Positions 24,501 to 36,849 of a DNA stretch of 64,000 bases are shown here, one piece after another. Origin of the DNA: Cryptomeria japonica (lineage: Eukaryota; Streptophyta; Pinopsida; Cupressales; Cupressaceae); NCBI RefSeq assembly GCF_030272615.1, contig NC_081409.1:19036260-19100259 (forward strand), given 5' to 3'. Each line of letters starts with the position of its first letter. Within the stretch, counting starts at the first letter, position 1. A program made the translations under genes and the position numbers. Under the pieces are notes generated by a model. It saw only the letters and a list, made by a program, of their open reading frames with translations, made no database searches and was not told the DNA's origin.

Positions 24501-24574
24501 CATTTTCCATGACTTGAGAGAAATACAACTGCTATCATGGAGTAGATAACTACAATACATGTCTTCAACTCCAT
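21520..24574 (-). CDS. GULLO: L-gulonolactone oxidase-like FAD enzyme, 3 exons
   Basis: Exons 24574-23897, 22893-22638 and 22361-21520 join in frame to 591 residues. Splice sites are canonical (CAG/GTAATG, GGCAG/GTGAC, ACAG/GTAACA, CTGTAG/AG). Residues 1-24 are a hydrophobic signal peptide, so a secreted or apoplastic protein is likely. About 55-225 is the FAD-binding domain, with KHSHSIP (89-95) and GGMLGTGAHGSS (160-171). The C-terminal half is the D-arabinono-1,4-lactone oxidase domain with the HWGK motif at 486-489, followed by a Cys-rich tail. Family role: oxidation of L-gulono-1,4-lactone or a similar aldonolactone towards ascorbate in plants; the actual substrate cannot be read here. 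Length matches plant GULLO proteins. It is the only intact member of a local tandem array. No clear promoter box; TTTATAATT about 75 bases upstream of the ATG is a weak TATA candidate. Confidence 0.92.
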
Positions 24575-24599
24575 TGAATAATGACTAAAACCAATGAAG

Positions 24600-24938
24600 A
24601 CAATGGGTGATTGTTTGACAATTTATGGGATTGTTTTCATTGGGGACTGTTTTATAATTGACAGGCTAAGCTGACAGGTCTACCAAACTACCTTGTAACT
24701 CACTCAATCATTCAATTGGAAAATATTAAATTCGACCCAAGTGGGTGGTTGATGGTATAGAGCATGTGTAAGCTAGCTTAATGCATTGAATTGTTTCATT
24801 TGGGTAGTTGATGATATAGAGCATGTGTATGCTAGCTTAAAGTGTTTAATGTGTTTTATTTGTTTTTGTATGAAAAAGTTTTTTCAACATGTTATAGAAA
24901 AGTATATTGAGTATTTTATTTTATTGTATTCTTTTGTT
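24600..24938. repeat. GULLO upstream region with 60 bp direct repeat
   Basis: Upstream side of GULLO. Two adjacent copies of about 60 bp (about 24740 and 24800) share GGTTGATGGTATAGAGCATG and GCTAGCTTAA. No gene. Confidence 0.6.
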
Positions 24939-26010
24939 AAAAATTAAAAATTATCAATAGATAGTTGAAAGGGAAATCTAGACACTAATTAGTATAGAAC
25001 TAAAAAAAATACAATATTTCAAAGTTGATAGTGTTTTCATTCTTCTTTGATAATCTTTTGATTACCTTATCCTATGTATCTTTCTTGCTTTGTTTCAATA
25101 TTAAAAAAATTATAAATTCATTTATGAAGTGTAACACTACTATACTTTGACTAAAATTACTAAACTTGTTATCGTACTAAAACTGAAAAAAATTGTTCTT
25201 TGAAACTCCTTTTAATATATTTTTGAACTGTTTTGTTTCAATCTCTTGCTACACCTCTATTGAATGCTACATTGTTGGTGCTGCTTACTTTCTACTCTCA
25301 CCTCCTGCTGTATACATTTCTAAAAAATATAATGCTGTATACTAATGTAAACATCTAACTATATATGGGAAGAATATAGAAAATTATCAATAGGTGGCTT
25401 AAAGGGAAATCTAGACTATCAAGAATTATGACTCAATTACTATAAAACTGGGCGACAAAAAAAAAAAAAAACAATATAAATCCATTTCAAAGTTAATAGT
25501 GTTTTCATTCCTTTCTTGACAACCTGCTGGACGACTCAATTACTATAGAATGGAAAAAAGATACAACATAAATTCATTTCAAAGTTGATATTGTTTTCAT
25601 TCCTTTCTCCGCAACCTGCTGGATGACTCAATTACTATAGAATGGAAAAAAGATACAATATAAATCCATTTCAAAGTTGATAGTGGTTTTGTTCCTTTCT
25701 GAGCAACCTGTAGGTTGTCTTATTCTATTTATCTTTCTTGTTTTGTTTCAATATAAAAAAATATAACTTCATTCATAAAGTATAACACTATACTTTGATT
25801 AAAATTCCTAAACTTGTTATCATACTGAAACTACAAAATTTGCTATTTGAAGCTCGTTTGAATCTATTTTTGAACTGTTCTGTTTCAATCTCTTGCTACT
25901 ACTCTATTGCATGTCACATCAATGTTGCTGCTTGTTTTCTACTCTCAGCTCCTTTGTATACATCTCTAAAAAATACAATGTTGTATACTAATGTAAACAT
26001 CTAACTATAT
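24939..26010. repeat. Direct duplication with inner 92-103 bp repeats
   Basis: 24945-25385 is repeated in diverged form at 25385-26010 (shared AAAGGGAAATCTAGAC, CTAAACTTGTTATC, TTTGAACTGTT and TGTATACTAATGTAAACATC). The second copy is longer because a unit starting GACTCAATTACTATAGAATG occurs three times (25430, 25533, 25625). No coding sequence supported. Confidence 0.75.
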
Positions 26011-26059
26011 ATATATATATATATTCATTATTTTTACAGGACGTAGTACAATATATTAT

Positions 26060-26420
26060 TTTTTCATTAAGATTGATATATTATTTTTACTATTAAATAT
26101 GTGAAAAGAATTTTCACAAGAATATTGTTGTATATATGATAAATTATGTGAAGAGTTGTGTCATTTTTATTACAAAGTGAATAAAAAGAACTTTTACAAT
26201 AATATTGCTGTGTATTTGACATAATTAGATGAACACATGGGTTATTTATATTCACAACAATATTGTTGTGTATATGTCTTTATAGTTTGATGAAACAGTG
26301 TCATATTAATTGCAAAATCTCTAAAAAGATTTTTCAAAGTAATATTGATGTATATATAATATGATATTATTTTTCAAACTAATATTGATATATATATAAT
26401 ATGATAAATTAGGTGAATGT
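26060..26420. repeat. AT-rich degenerate tandem repeats
   Basis: Four to five diverged units of roughly 90-110 bp, each with AATATTG(T/A)TGTATAT and a following ATGATAAATTA-like segment. No gene. Confidence 0.65.
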
Positions 26421-27335
26421 ATTATATTTCTGCCACCTAACTTTTGAAAAAAAAAAGTCAATAATATCATTGATATTGTAAAGCATGATAAATTGCTACA
26501 AATGACAGTTTGTCATAATCTTTGTTACTCTCAACTATTTTTATTTTAGTTTTTAGTACTTAAATATTTGATAGTGTCAACCAGTTTTTTGGATCTTAGT
26601 GAAGTTAAACTACTCTGATATTTCAATTGGAAAGTATTTTGCTAGGAAGATCTTGGCTTGCATTTTTGTCATTACCACCCAATTTGTCTTGAATTGTAAG
26701 AGTTTGATTTAAGATGCCAGCAATAATGTATTGATGTTTAAGGTAAAATAACATATAGAAATGACAAAGCTCCACTATATTAAAATAGGGACTAAGTAAC
26801 CCGTGACTAGAAAATGTACTACATGCAGAAAACCTAAATAAGAAAGACAGCAAGAATAAATTAAGTTGAAGTTTTGCAGGTATGATTTGTTTTACATTAC
26901 CAAACATGGATTAAATTAAGGATTGGTCTATGCAAAAAACAATTCAAATCTGACCTGGTTTCCTGTCTTTTTTAAGAATAAGTTCTCTTCTTAATGTGAA
27001 CTAATTTGAAAAAGAGATAAGTATGAATACCCCTACAAGCATACAAATAAGGTAGAAGATCTGAAGAATAAGCAAAAGATTGGAAAGTGATCGGAAAGAG
27101 TAGAAGAATAGTTCACTCTCACATTACAGTCAGTAGGATCATTAATAACATGTTTGTTAGGGGCATTTCTTTTGGGCTAGGTGTCGTTATTCTTTCTTGA
27201 GATGTGGATTTGGTTTCTAAACAAGTTGAAGAATAAATGTTGCTTTTGGTGAATAATTTTTCGTTTTTGGTTGGGCAGATTCAAATTGTGAATCGTATAT
27301 TTTTGGTTTTACATGTGTACTACTCATTTTGTTGA
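26421..27335. other. Gene-free stretch
   Basis: AT-rich; no recognisable gene, repeat boundary or RNA. Confidence 0.4.
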
Positions 27336-27891
27336 ATGTTTTTAAAAAAAGGTTATGAAGACTTAAACAAAGTCATTCATCATTTTTATGGTCTAATTGA
27401 AATGGCGAGACTGGTTTTACTTCTACTTTATAGATGCATTGTATCCAACCTAAGAACAAAGAGTGATTGGGTTTGTTCGACCCAAAAACTCAAGGACTGT
27501 GTTTGCCAAGCTAAATGGATAGTTAGAGTGGTTTCCAGTGATAAACCTTGGAAGATTTTGGTTTGTTATTGAATTATATAGGCTTTTATAAAAAAGAAAT
27601 GGCAATCTATTTGATGTTAGACAAAACATTTCTTGCTGCCTTCTTTCTATATGGAAGAGTTTTTAACAGGTTTCTAAATGTTTAAATTGGAAAAGTTTTT
27701 CCTTACAACATGAGCTCAGTTTTGGGTCCTCATCTATTTGGTGGAATATAATGGTACAATACCAAAAACATCCCCTTGATGTTGCATTCTGAAAACAAGC
27801 TTACTACCTTTTCAATAAAGGCATTCAACATTTTAGGGACTTGTGGGATTTTAACGTTTTACATTATGCTACATGGCAAAACATTATGAAT

Positions 27892-29168
27892 TCATCAAAA
27901 AACTTCCTCAAGTAGCCAAAGCAGAGGCATTCGAGGAGGGAGGATCTAGATCGTCTTTCTTGCCCCATACATCAGCGGGGCCAGGAGTCGGGTTCGACAC
28001 AGACCATCCATCTTCAGGGTATTTTTCTTCTTCTCCTTCCTCCCGCTTGGGAGGCGAAATAGCCAGAGCCAGGCGAGGAAACTTGGAGGTGGTGGCAGTA
28101 GGCCACCCAGAGCCATGACCAGCAATAGCAGCCAAAGTAATAGGAGCAATAGAAGGCCACCCTGTGGCAGAGCCACGACGCAGAGGAGAAGCCGAGAGAT
28201 GCCTCCACGCGTCGTCTCTCCCACCAGAGGAGCGACGAGGAGCCTGAGACCACGGGGTCTGAGAGCATCGAGAAGAGGAACTTCGGCCACAACGACAACC
28301 ATGGGGCAGAGTGTGATCGACATAAATAGAATCCGGTGACATTCTGGCAACCGCACAAGGGGCGTTGCCCCAATGTTGAAGGAGCTCCTGTAAGTGGCCC
28401 ACCTCAAGAGCCACTTTATCTGCTTGTACCTGAATCTGCATTAATACATTATTACAAATGCAATTTTTAGCATAAAGTGAGACATTAATATCCAAAGAGT
28501 TGTGAGTAAAAAGAACTGCATTTATATCTTTCCAAAGAGTAAATAGGATCTCCATTCTGAAAGCATGCCATATCTCGAAAAACTTGAAGGGGATTCTAGG
28601 CGAATCTCCCAGAAGAGCCATATGCCAAGAAAAGGGCTCAAGCAAAAAAGGCCGAAAGAAATCATGGATCTAGTTCCAATATGGTTGAGCTCTTCTACAA
28701 AACCCAAAAATGTGCATAAATTTTTTTGGGTGACCACAAGGGCACCGGGGATCAAGAACCATATGCTTAATTCTAGAACCCAAAGAACACACCAAGCACG
28801 TGTGCACTCTTGGGTTCAGTGGTGGCAGACCAAACAACAAGAAACCCGAGTCTCTAGGATTTCTGAGAAGACTGCAAGTGCCACAGCTGGTTAAGAATAT
28901 GGACCATAGGCAAATGAGGAACCAACCAAAGATAGCCTATTTTGGGTTTGTAGTTGGTGAAAGGAGTTCAAGCACACCACTTCCAATCCTTCCACCAAGG
29001 TCTGACAGACCGAATGCCAAGCTTATGTAACAAATGTGAGGGTAAGGCCAAAACTAGAAGGTCATAAGTATGTCGATCAGGTGATCTGATCTTGTATCCC
29101 CTAGCCTTTTTTTGTGAATATGTACTTTAATATTTTTATCTAATAGAGAAGGCCTATTCATCATCAAA
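27892..29168 (-). mobile_element. LINE insertion with inverted 5' part (twin-primed)
   Basis: Bounded by a 14 bp direct repeat AAAACATTATGAAT (27878-27891 and 29169-29182), with copy 1 at 455-480 as empty site. The right end has a plus-strand LINE tail (about 29085-29168, ending ATTCATCATCAAAAA). The rest, 27892 to about 29085, is coding on the minus strand: zf-RVT-like CPCGHPKKFMHIFGFC at about 28700-28750, then an open frame to 27908 ending in a charged Pro/Ser-rich tail. Opposite orientation of body and tail between one pair of target duplications is what twin priming produces. Confidence 0.65.
27908..28645 (-). pseudogene. LINE ORF2 C-terminal fragment
   Basis: 245-residue open frame on the inverted part of the LINE insertion. 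It begins in the segment after the zinc-binding tail (PFSWHMALLGDSPRIPFKFF) and continues through a hydrophobic-aromatic stretch into an Arg/Ser/Pro-rich end. A stop just upstream separates it from the zinc motif at about 28700. GC content is visibly higher than the surroundings, as in a younger insertion. Confidence 0.6.
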
Positions 29169-30140
29169 AAAACATTATGAATGATTTTGATTTAAGTAAT
29201 AAATTTGAAATCTTTGTTATTTTCTTGAGATTGTTGCTGCCCATGGATCTAGTTATAAAGTGATGCACTCCCTTACAATGCCATTTTATCAAAGATTGGC
29301 GGTGGTGGTCTAGATTTCTCTTTGAGAAAAGTTTATCTAAGTCTCCTTCCTTTTTTATCTCTAGCTCCAAGAATAAATAAAAAATGAAAATATAAATTCA
29401 AAGAAAAAATTTGGAGAAGTCTGAGAGCTCAAATTTGAAAATTGGAAGATGAAGAAAATGCACAAGATTTGGGCTGGAAAATCTTGCACCATAAATTGTC
29501 TATTGGTGACAAGTCGAGATGTATGATGGTGCAACCAGTTAAATGCCATTTTTGTCAACAAAATAAAATCTTGAAACACATTTGTTTGGATTGCTCATGG
29601 GCTAAGAGAAACTAGAATGTTATTTTCAAATTTATTCTTGCTATTTTTGAGCATAAACTAAGATGGAAAGAAGTTATTTTGGGCCTTCATTTGTAAAAAA
29701 ATGTTGTTGCAGATTCCATGAGACATCTTATTTTGATTAACATATGGAAAAGTAGATCTGTTTGTCAGTTTTTGCAAAGCATATTGTTTATCAGGAAGGT
29801 GAAATGTTAAAGTTTTATGCTGATATCATTTTCTAAATTATTTCTTTGTGCTCTCAATTATAGTAAAGACCTAAAGAAAAGATGAAGATCAACAATCACT
29901 TAGATAAGATCAAGTTCAAAATGTAGCAACTTCATGAAAGAGATATTTTGTGTTCAAAATAGATACAATGTATGTTAAAACTTAGAATCTAAGTTAGCAA
30001 CATTATATGGTATATCTTAGGGATTTCCTAGTCTGTATGGGTTGTTTTGTAATGAATTTGAAACTATTGTTTATTTGGTAGCTTGCGAGATGTCACTCTA
30101 TTTGTAAAATTTCTTTCTCATTATTTTAATATTAAAAAAG

Positions 30141-30678
30141 GATTTGAAGAATAAGGATTTATTTGTCTATGGGAAGGAAAGTGAGGTCAAGTAAGCTTCA
30201 TCCATTATTTCAATGTTTTTGTATTGATCAAATTTAAAATAATTACAATGAAAATAAAAGGCATTCCAAGGATAAGACTGCACACAAAAAAATATGAACA
30301 GTGTGAGAACAACAAGTCACCAGCTAAAACATACTAACATTGTCCACAAATAGCATAAAAGAACTAATATAACCAGTTGGACCCTAACAACTCTTGAATG
30401 ATAATAACAAAATAGAGTGAGAATAGTATATTGCAATATTAACCAGTTGATACAAACCAATACTGTCCACACATAGCATGAAAGGACTAATAAACCAGTT
30501 GGACCCTATCAACTCTTGAAACACAATAGCAAAACACAAATCAAACTTTAAATTTGATTTTTTTGGAATTGACTAGCACATCGGATTTCCCCTTCAAAGA
30601 GATGCAAAAATTCGTTCTTAATCCCTTCTAGGTAGTTGTTGTATTTAACTTCATCTTTATGACTCTTCTAAAGTTGAT
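30141..30678. repeat. Gene-free stretch with 62 bp direct repeat
   Basis: Two diverged copies (about 30338-30400 and 30460-30521) share TGTCCACA-ATAGCAT, ACCAGTTGGACCCTA and CAACTCTTGAA. 30165-30210 matches 4140-4190. No gene. Confidence 0.6.
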
Positions 30679-31084
30679 TGTTGGAGTAACTAGGACAATT
30701 ATCTAATTAATAATTAATTAGGTCCTCTAATTACTTTATTCACTTAAACTAAACTTAGGTACTTATTAGTTTTTATTTTATTAGGTTAAAATTAACTTCA
30801 CTTTAGTACAAGTTGTAGTTGAGTTTAATTTACCTCCTCATGCTTTTCTTTAGTTCTCCTAATTTTAGGATTATGACATCTCTTGCCCTCTATAAAAGCA
30901 ACTCATTAATTCATTGTAACTATCTAATTTCATTATATGTTAATATATTCATTAGATTCCTCTTTGGACCAATTCTCTCTCAAGGTTGCATAGCATCAAC
31001 CATGGCTTAGATTCTCTTTTGCGTGACAGGTGGTTTGCTTGTAGATGATTTTTGGCACATGTGGTTGTATTATCAACTCCTACA
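30679..31084 (+). repeat. LTR, 406 bp, with adjoining primer site
   Basis: Starts TGTTGGAGT and ends ACTCCTACA, giving 9 bp imperfect inverted ends, and is followed at 31085 by TGGTATCA, a decayed initiator tRNA-Met primer site. This marks the 5' LTR of a plus-strand retrotransposon. No matching second LTR in the window. Confidence 0.7.
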
Positions 31085-32710
31085 TGGTATCAATTCTCAA
31101 TATTTGCTCCTACAGATAATCAGAGAAAAGATTGAGTTTTGATACCATGTAGGAGTTTCTATTTTTTGAAAGTTTTTATTTTTAGAAACTTTCTATTTTG
31201 GGGAATTTTCATTTTTGACATTTTGCTATTTTTGGAAACTTTTGTAACTGTCGAAGCCCTCATTGACATGTAGTTGGTTTTTTTGCCATAACTTGATTAT
31301 ACATAGTCAAAATCGTGCAAATGATATATTGTCAGAAAGCTCGTCCTACCACCAATCTAAATATATAGGTGATTTTATCAGATTCTACTCAAATTTTCTA
31401 TACTAGGTCTCCAAAGTTAGCCTTCATTTTTACACTTTTGGGGCCATATATTGCATATTCAGACTCTATTTTTTAAAAACCAAACATCGTCAAAAAGCTC
31501 TCCAAGTCCTTTATCCAGATTCTAGGTCTATTTTTCTAGATTTTTTCCTAAGTACATTTTATTCAGATTTGTTTTTTCACCTTTTGATCAAGTAATTGGA
31601 TGCTTTGGCACTTGGGATGGATCTGTTTGTTGGAAAGGTTTGTACTTGATGTTATTTTCAAGTGTTGAGATTTGTGGGGTTTGATTATTTCATTGACGAG
31701 GTATCATGGGTTTTTTATTCATCCTTCAGTTGTTCATCTGGCAAAGAGAAATCATAAGTCTTGGTAAAAGGGTATCTTGATACATCTTAGGTGGCTTGGT
31801 TTTTTGTCCTATCTACATGGATTCATACCTGAACCAATGAATCCAAGAGGTAAATCAGATTGGGTTAATATCATAGACCATGTTGTAGGTGTGATTTGTT
31901 CTAGTGTTGATTTTGACACTGTGTGCTATATCAGACCTTGAGTGTTCTCATGCACTTTGGACCCAACTTTGGGAGATGCACATGGAGACCTTCATATCTT
32001 CCCATTCCTAGAGGATCTTGTAGAAAATTGTCTACTTGCCCTTGCACATGTAGATTTCATTACCTTATATGATGATGCTTTAGAGGAGATAAATAGTATA
32101 TCATAAGTCTTGCATGTTTTGATGGATCAAAGGCCTATCTTCATGTTCCTACTCCTCGCATTGAGATCCCATATCAATCATCTTCATCTTTTGTTGTTCC
32201 TGATCAGAGTGGCATTGGTTCATACACAAGCCCCTTCAGTGCAATAGGATATTGTTCTTCCAAACATAGCTACTTGGGATTCATATATTATAGACATATC
32301 ATCCTTGTTTGTGGAGTCTCAATTGTAGATTTGGAGGATTTTTTTTAGGACATTCATCTCCTCTTCGTTGATTGCCACATTTGTGTTGTCAACTCACATT
32401 CGCCCATGAAGCTTTTTCTTCATCAATTTTTGTAGTCCTAATTTGTCACCTCCTACATTGATTGGGCATGTACTTGATTGGTTTGTGACATCGCCATCTT
32501 TCATTGACATAACAACATTTGAGAAATTTTTCAGAGGCACACACAATTTGGATTTAGATTCCTACATATTCCTGTTTATGGGAATAGCTTCTCAAACCTC
32601 TTGTGGATTTGTTTCTTCCTATGGGGATATATTTTGTTTGCGGGCTATGGAACATGTTCTATCTTCAAGCGTTTATCATTGACACATGAGTTTCTTCTTC
32701 ATTGCCAGCC
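31085..32710 (+). other. Decayed internal region beside the 406 bp LTR
   Basis: Broken plus-strand frames, longest 32443-32682 (79 residues), with no domain I can name. The stretch 31820-31940 reads as a short open piece (GFIPEPMNPRGKSDW) followed by stops. From about 32690 the sequence becomes the continuation of the minus-strand copia gag that resumes at 39441. I cannot place the rest in a family. Confidence 0.4.
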
Positions 32711-32715
32711 TAATG

Positions 32716-33939
32716 TGTTAAACAATTCAAATAACCGGAAGACAATTGAGAAGGGGGGTGAATCAGTTGTCACCAGATTACCAGAACCTTAAGCAATTAA
32801 AACTTTAATACCGAAACACAAAAGATCAATACCAGAATGCATAAAACAAATACCTAAATAGAAGATAAATCAATTAAACATAAACAATAATTAGAGAATA
32901 AATACCATCCACATGACACCAAGAATTGTACATGGAAAACCTGGTAAAGGGAAAAACCACGGTGGGAAGCCTACCCATAGTCAGATAATACTTCTACAAT
33001 AGGTATGTGAATTACAATTGAGGGGCATGCACTTGTAGGAAGGCCAACATCCTATAGCACACTGCTCATCATAAAAGGAGTCTCACTGACTACATAGAAA
33101 TCCAAACTACAATCTGAAAGAAGGAATGAACTGCAAAGATAGCATCTCCTATGTCTGAGTACAGTTCTGGTTAAGCTCAATATCAGAGGACTAAATCCTA
33201 TTACATAAACCCAACTCGATCATCAATGATCGACCAAATCCTCTACCTGAATGATTATTACAATATTCGCTCCTATTACATTCCATATCCCATACCTATA
33301 TGATCTACAATGAGATCTTACATCATATATATACAGACCCTCAACCACAAACAATAAGGTTGGCCACTAGACAATAAACAAACTACATAATTACAAAACA
33401 TGTTGGCCTGAGACCAAACAAATAATATCCAGCCCATAAGACATCTTGGAAACACATCGAGAGGTCCAATCCACATGTTACATTAAGTCGGTCCATAACC
33501 TAGACAATACCGGGACCCAATTTAGGCCCACACATGCTAAAGCAAAGATCCCAATCAACTAAGTCTCGAAGATGATCACCATCAGCATCTTGAATCTCCA
33601 CTAGAAGCCACACCAAAACCACTTATGCATAACATCAAAGATCTTCAACAAATCTTTGTCGATGAAACCCTCACCAGAACAACAAACCAGCCTTGCCAAC
33701 ATACAGGATAGCATCCGATCACCAAATCAAAACCAACTAACTAAACATGAACATGAATAAGCCAATTCCATAACCCAAACATACTGGAGCATACCGGATC
33801 ATGATGATCCAATCCAACCAGAAACCAAACAACCTACCGGGACCAGAAGGATACCAGTAAATCAACCAAAATAGCTAGTGTTGACCTCAATGGAAAAACA
33901 TCAATGCAACACATAATCAATTCTTCCAAATCGCCAACA
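32716..33939 (-). repeat. 3' LTR of the copia element
   Basis: Starts TGTTAAAC and ends GCCAACA on the plus strand; 1224 bp. Confidence 0.93.
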
Positions 33940-33956
33940 ATCTCCCCCTTTGGCAT
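33940..33956 (-). promoter_or_regulatory. Polypurine tract of the copia element
   Basis: Minus strand GCCAAAGGGGGAGAT directly precedes the 3' LTR. A second near-copy of the motif lies about 193 bp upstream in the element (34134-34152). Confidence 0.8.
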
Positions 33957-34306
33957 TGATCGCAACACTAGATGTGAAAAACATCCAAGTGCCAAGAAAT
34001 GCCCAACACGTCGCCCCCAATGGAAGACATCCAACAATCTCACATACCAAGATATAGCAATGAAGTTCTAAAACAAAGACCAAACTCCCACTGTGAATGA
34101 TATCTTTGTACAGCTCTATTTTTCACATATATTTATCCCCCTTTGACATCAATGCTAGAAATCTGACAAAAATATCAAAGTAAAAACAAAAGAACCATTG
34201 AATCATAAGGCTAACTACTCCCCCTGAGTAGTAGCATCCCCACATCAATGCCGGAATGAACAATATCTCTGATAATGCATACTGGACTAATGCCAAATAA
34301 CATCAA

Positions 34307-34759
34307 TCAACTCTTTGTCAGAGGGACAAAAACCCCTAATCTGTCTCTCAGGTACTCAAATGATTCTTTAGGCAAAGGTTTAGTGAAAATATCTGCAATC
34401 TTCTCTTTAGTGTTCACATAAACCAGTCTAACTTCATTTTCTTCCACCTTCTCCTTCAAAAAGTTATACTTGATAGATATGTGCTTTGTCTTAGAGTGAA
34501 ATACCAAATTCATTGATATGTATATAGCAACAGAGTTATCACAATGAATAACTATTGGTCCAATGAAATTCACTTTAATAAACTTCAACATTTTCTTCAT
34601 CCATAAAACTTGTGTACAGTTAGTAGCAGCAACAACATACTCATTTTCAATAGTAGATAAAGAAGTACATGATTGTTTCTTGCTGATCCATGAAACCAAC
34701 TTCTTTCCAAAACATAAATCTCCACCGGAAGTTCTTTTCCAGTCATCAACATCACCTAC
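34307..34759 (-). pseudogene. Copia RNase H
   Basis: C-terminal RNase H of the copia polyprotein, with the family's typical SWISKKQSCTSLSTIENEY and DIFTKPLPKESFEYLRD end. A stop next to the CAYIDAD segment (about 34758) separates it from the RT frame. Its termination near 34307 leaves about 370 bp of non-coding DNA before the LTR. Confidence 0.88.
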
Positions 34760-35750
34760 CTAATCTGCATCTATATATGCACATAAAGTAAAGTCATCAT
34801 CCTTAGGGTACCACAAACCATATTCATATGTACCTGGCAAGTATCTAAATATTCTTTTCACTACACTCTCATGATTTTCTCTAGGATCACTTTGATATCT
34901 ATTTGCAATACAAACAACATTCATTATGTTGGGCCTATTCTGAGTCAAATATAGCAGACCTCCAATCATAGATTTGTATCTTGTAGGATTTACTGGTGCA
35001 GATTCATCTTTCCTTGTCAATTTCTCACTTGCAACCATAGGAGTACTTATCGATTTAGAGTCTACCATACCAAATTTATTCAACAATTCCCTAGCATACT
35101 TAGTTTGACAGATGAAAATACCTTTACGAGTCTGAGTAATCTGCAAACCTAAGAAAAAATTCATTTCCCCAATCATAGACATTTCAAATTCTTTGTCCAT
35201 ATTCTTAAAAAATTCCATGCACAACTTATCTTCACCTCCAAAAATAATGTCATCAACAAAAACTTCAATAATTAGTATATCATCATCAATGACCTTATAA
35301 TATAGATTGTTGTCAGCATTACCTTTAGTGAAACCAAACTTTAAAAGATATTTATCTAACCTTGCATACAAAGCTCTAGGTGCCTGTTTCAATCCATATA
35401 AAGCTTTCCTTAACCCGCAAACCATGTTTTTATCATCTGAAAGTGAAAAAATATTAGGTTGCTCAATATAAACTTCCTCATCAAGATCCCCATTCAAAAA
35501 GGCACACTAAACATCCATGTGATAAACCTTGTAGTTCTTATGTGCAACATAGGCAAGAAATAATCTTACAACTTCAATCCTAGATACAGGTGCAAAAGTT
35601 TCACCATAATCAATTCCTTCCTTCTGAGAATATCCTTTACAAACCAATCTAGCTTTATTCCTTACAACTTGTCCATCTTCATTCAATTTATTCCTAAAAA
35701 CCCATTTAGTTCCAATAACATTCTTATTTTTAGGTCGGGGAACTCATGTC
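34760..35750 (-). pseudogene. Copia reverse transcriptase
   Basis: Open from 35497 (MNGDLDEEVYIEQP). It holds LRKALYGLKQAPRALY and the catalytic FVDD in VFVDDIIFGG, then the thumb and SIGGLLYLTQNRPNI-type connection region. The N-terminal part, 35500-35750, is readable in frame pieces ([12 protein letters not shown]) but a stop falls directly before the Cys-Ala-Phe-Leu segment. RNA-templated DNA synthesis was its role; not functional now. Confidence 0.9.
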
Positions 35751-36731
35751 CACGTGTTATTCTTCTCTATCTGATCTAATTCTTCTTCCATAGCTTTTAT
35801 CCAACATTCATCTTTACATGCTTCAATTACTGATACTGGTTCAACTTGAGAAATTAAACATACATCATTAGTTGCCAATGATATCATCTCTCCTAATATA
35901 ACATTTACTACCAAATATTCTAAAATACTTAACTGTAGGTGTATTGCCAAACCATAATTCATAAGGTGTCTTACCGGTTTCTCCTTTGATATGTACTCTG
36001 TTGAATGTATAGAGTGTTGTGCTCATTGCTTCTCTCCAGTAGATATGAGGTAGACTAGCTTCCATCATCATTGTTCTAGCAGCATCCAAGATAGTTATGT
36101 TCTTCCTTTCCACAACTCCATTCTACTGAGGTGTCTGGGGAGTAGAAAATTGTCTCCTTATACCGAGCTTCTCACAAAAATTATTAAACTCACCGGATGT
36201 GAATTCTCCACCATGATTCAACCTTAAGCATTTAATCTTCAATCATTTCTTTGTCTCAACTTCAACTTTAAAGATTTTAAACTTTTCAAAAGCCTTAGAT
36301 TTCTCCCTTAGAAAAGTAACCCACATCATTCTAGAATAATGATCAATGATTAATATAAAATATTTATCACCTTGAAAACTTTTAACTCTAGCAGGGCCAC
36401 ACAAATTAGTATGAATAAGATCAAGAACATCATTAGATTTGTCTTGTATACTCTTGAAAGAGGTTATGACCTGTTTTTCCATTTGACATTCTTTACATAC
36501 CGGATTATAGGGCTTCCCAATCTTATGTATATCTCTAACTGCCTTAGTTGAACTGATCTTTACAATGCAATCAAAATTCACATGACGCAGCCTTTTATGC
36601 CATAGCCAACTCTCATCAATTTGTGAAATTAAACATGTCTTCTCACCGGAATTGAAATGAAATATATTACCTTGTCTGTATATCGGTTGCAATCTCCAAA
36701 CCAGATCTATTAATGATTTTGCATTTTCCAT
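35744..36731 (-). pseudogene. Copia integrase
   Basis: 36243-36731 carries the GAG-pre-integrase HH-CC zinc finger (WHKRLRHVNF...CKECQMEKQ) and the first catalytic Asp in LIHTNLCG-like context. 35868-36113 and 35744-35962 carry the C-terminal core (YELWFGNTPTVKYFRIFGSK) and the downstream linker. A gap at about 36115-36240 with stops breaks the catalytic core. Confidence 0.86.
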
Positions 36732-36849
36732 CCTTGAACTGTAATTAAAATCCCTTATCCACCAATTGACCTACACTCAAAAGATTATGCCTTAAACCTT
36801 CAACATGATAAACATTATCAGTATTATTCTTAACATCCAATGATGTAAT

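Larger units (their letters stand above)
27336..30140 (+). mobile_element. Degenerate LINE 3' end, copy 2
   Basis: Diverged paralogue of 1-2812. 27336-27572 reads as the region after the RT thumb (DWVCSTQKLKDCVCQ). 29450-29620 encodes a better preserved zf-RVT tail with CHFCQQNKILKHICLDC, a C-x2-C...H...C zinc pattern. It ends near 30140 in a short A run. It is interrupted by another LINE at 27892-29168 but lacks the solo LTR present in copy 1, whose target GTTAT is intact at about 29255. Confidence 0.75.

Noticed and set aside
28115-28339. Plus-strand Arg/Ser-rich frames near 28 kb
   Set aside because: Antisense shadow of the LINE ORF2 C-terminal frame on the minus strand.
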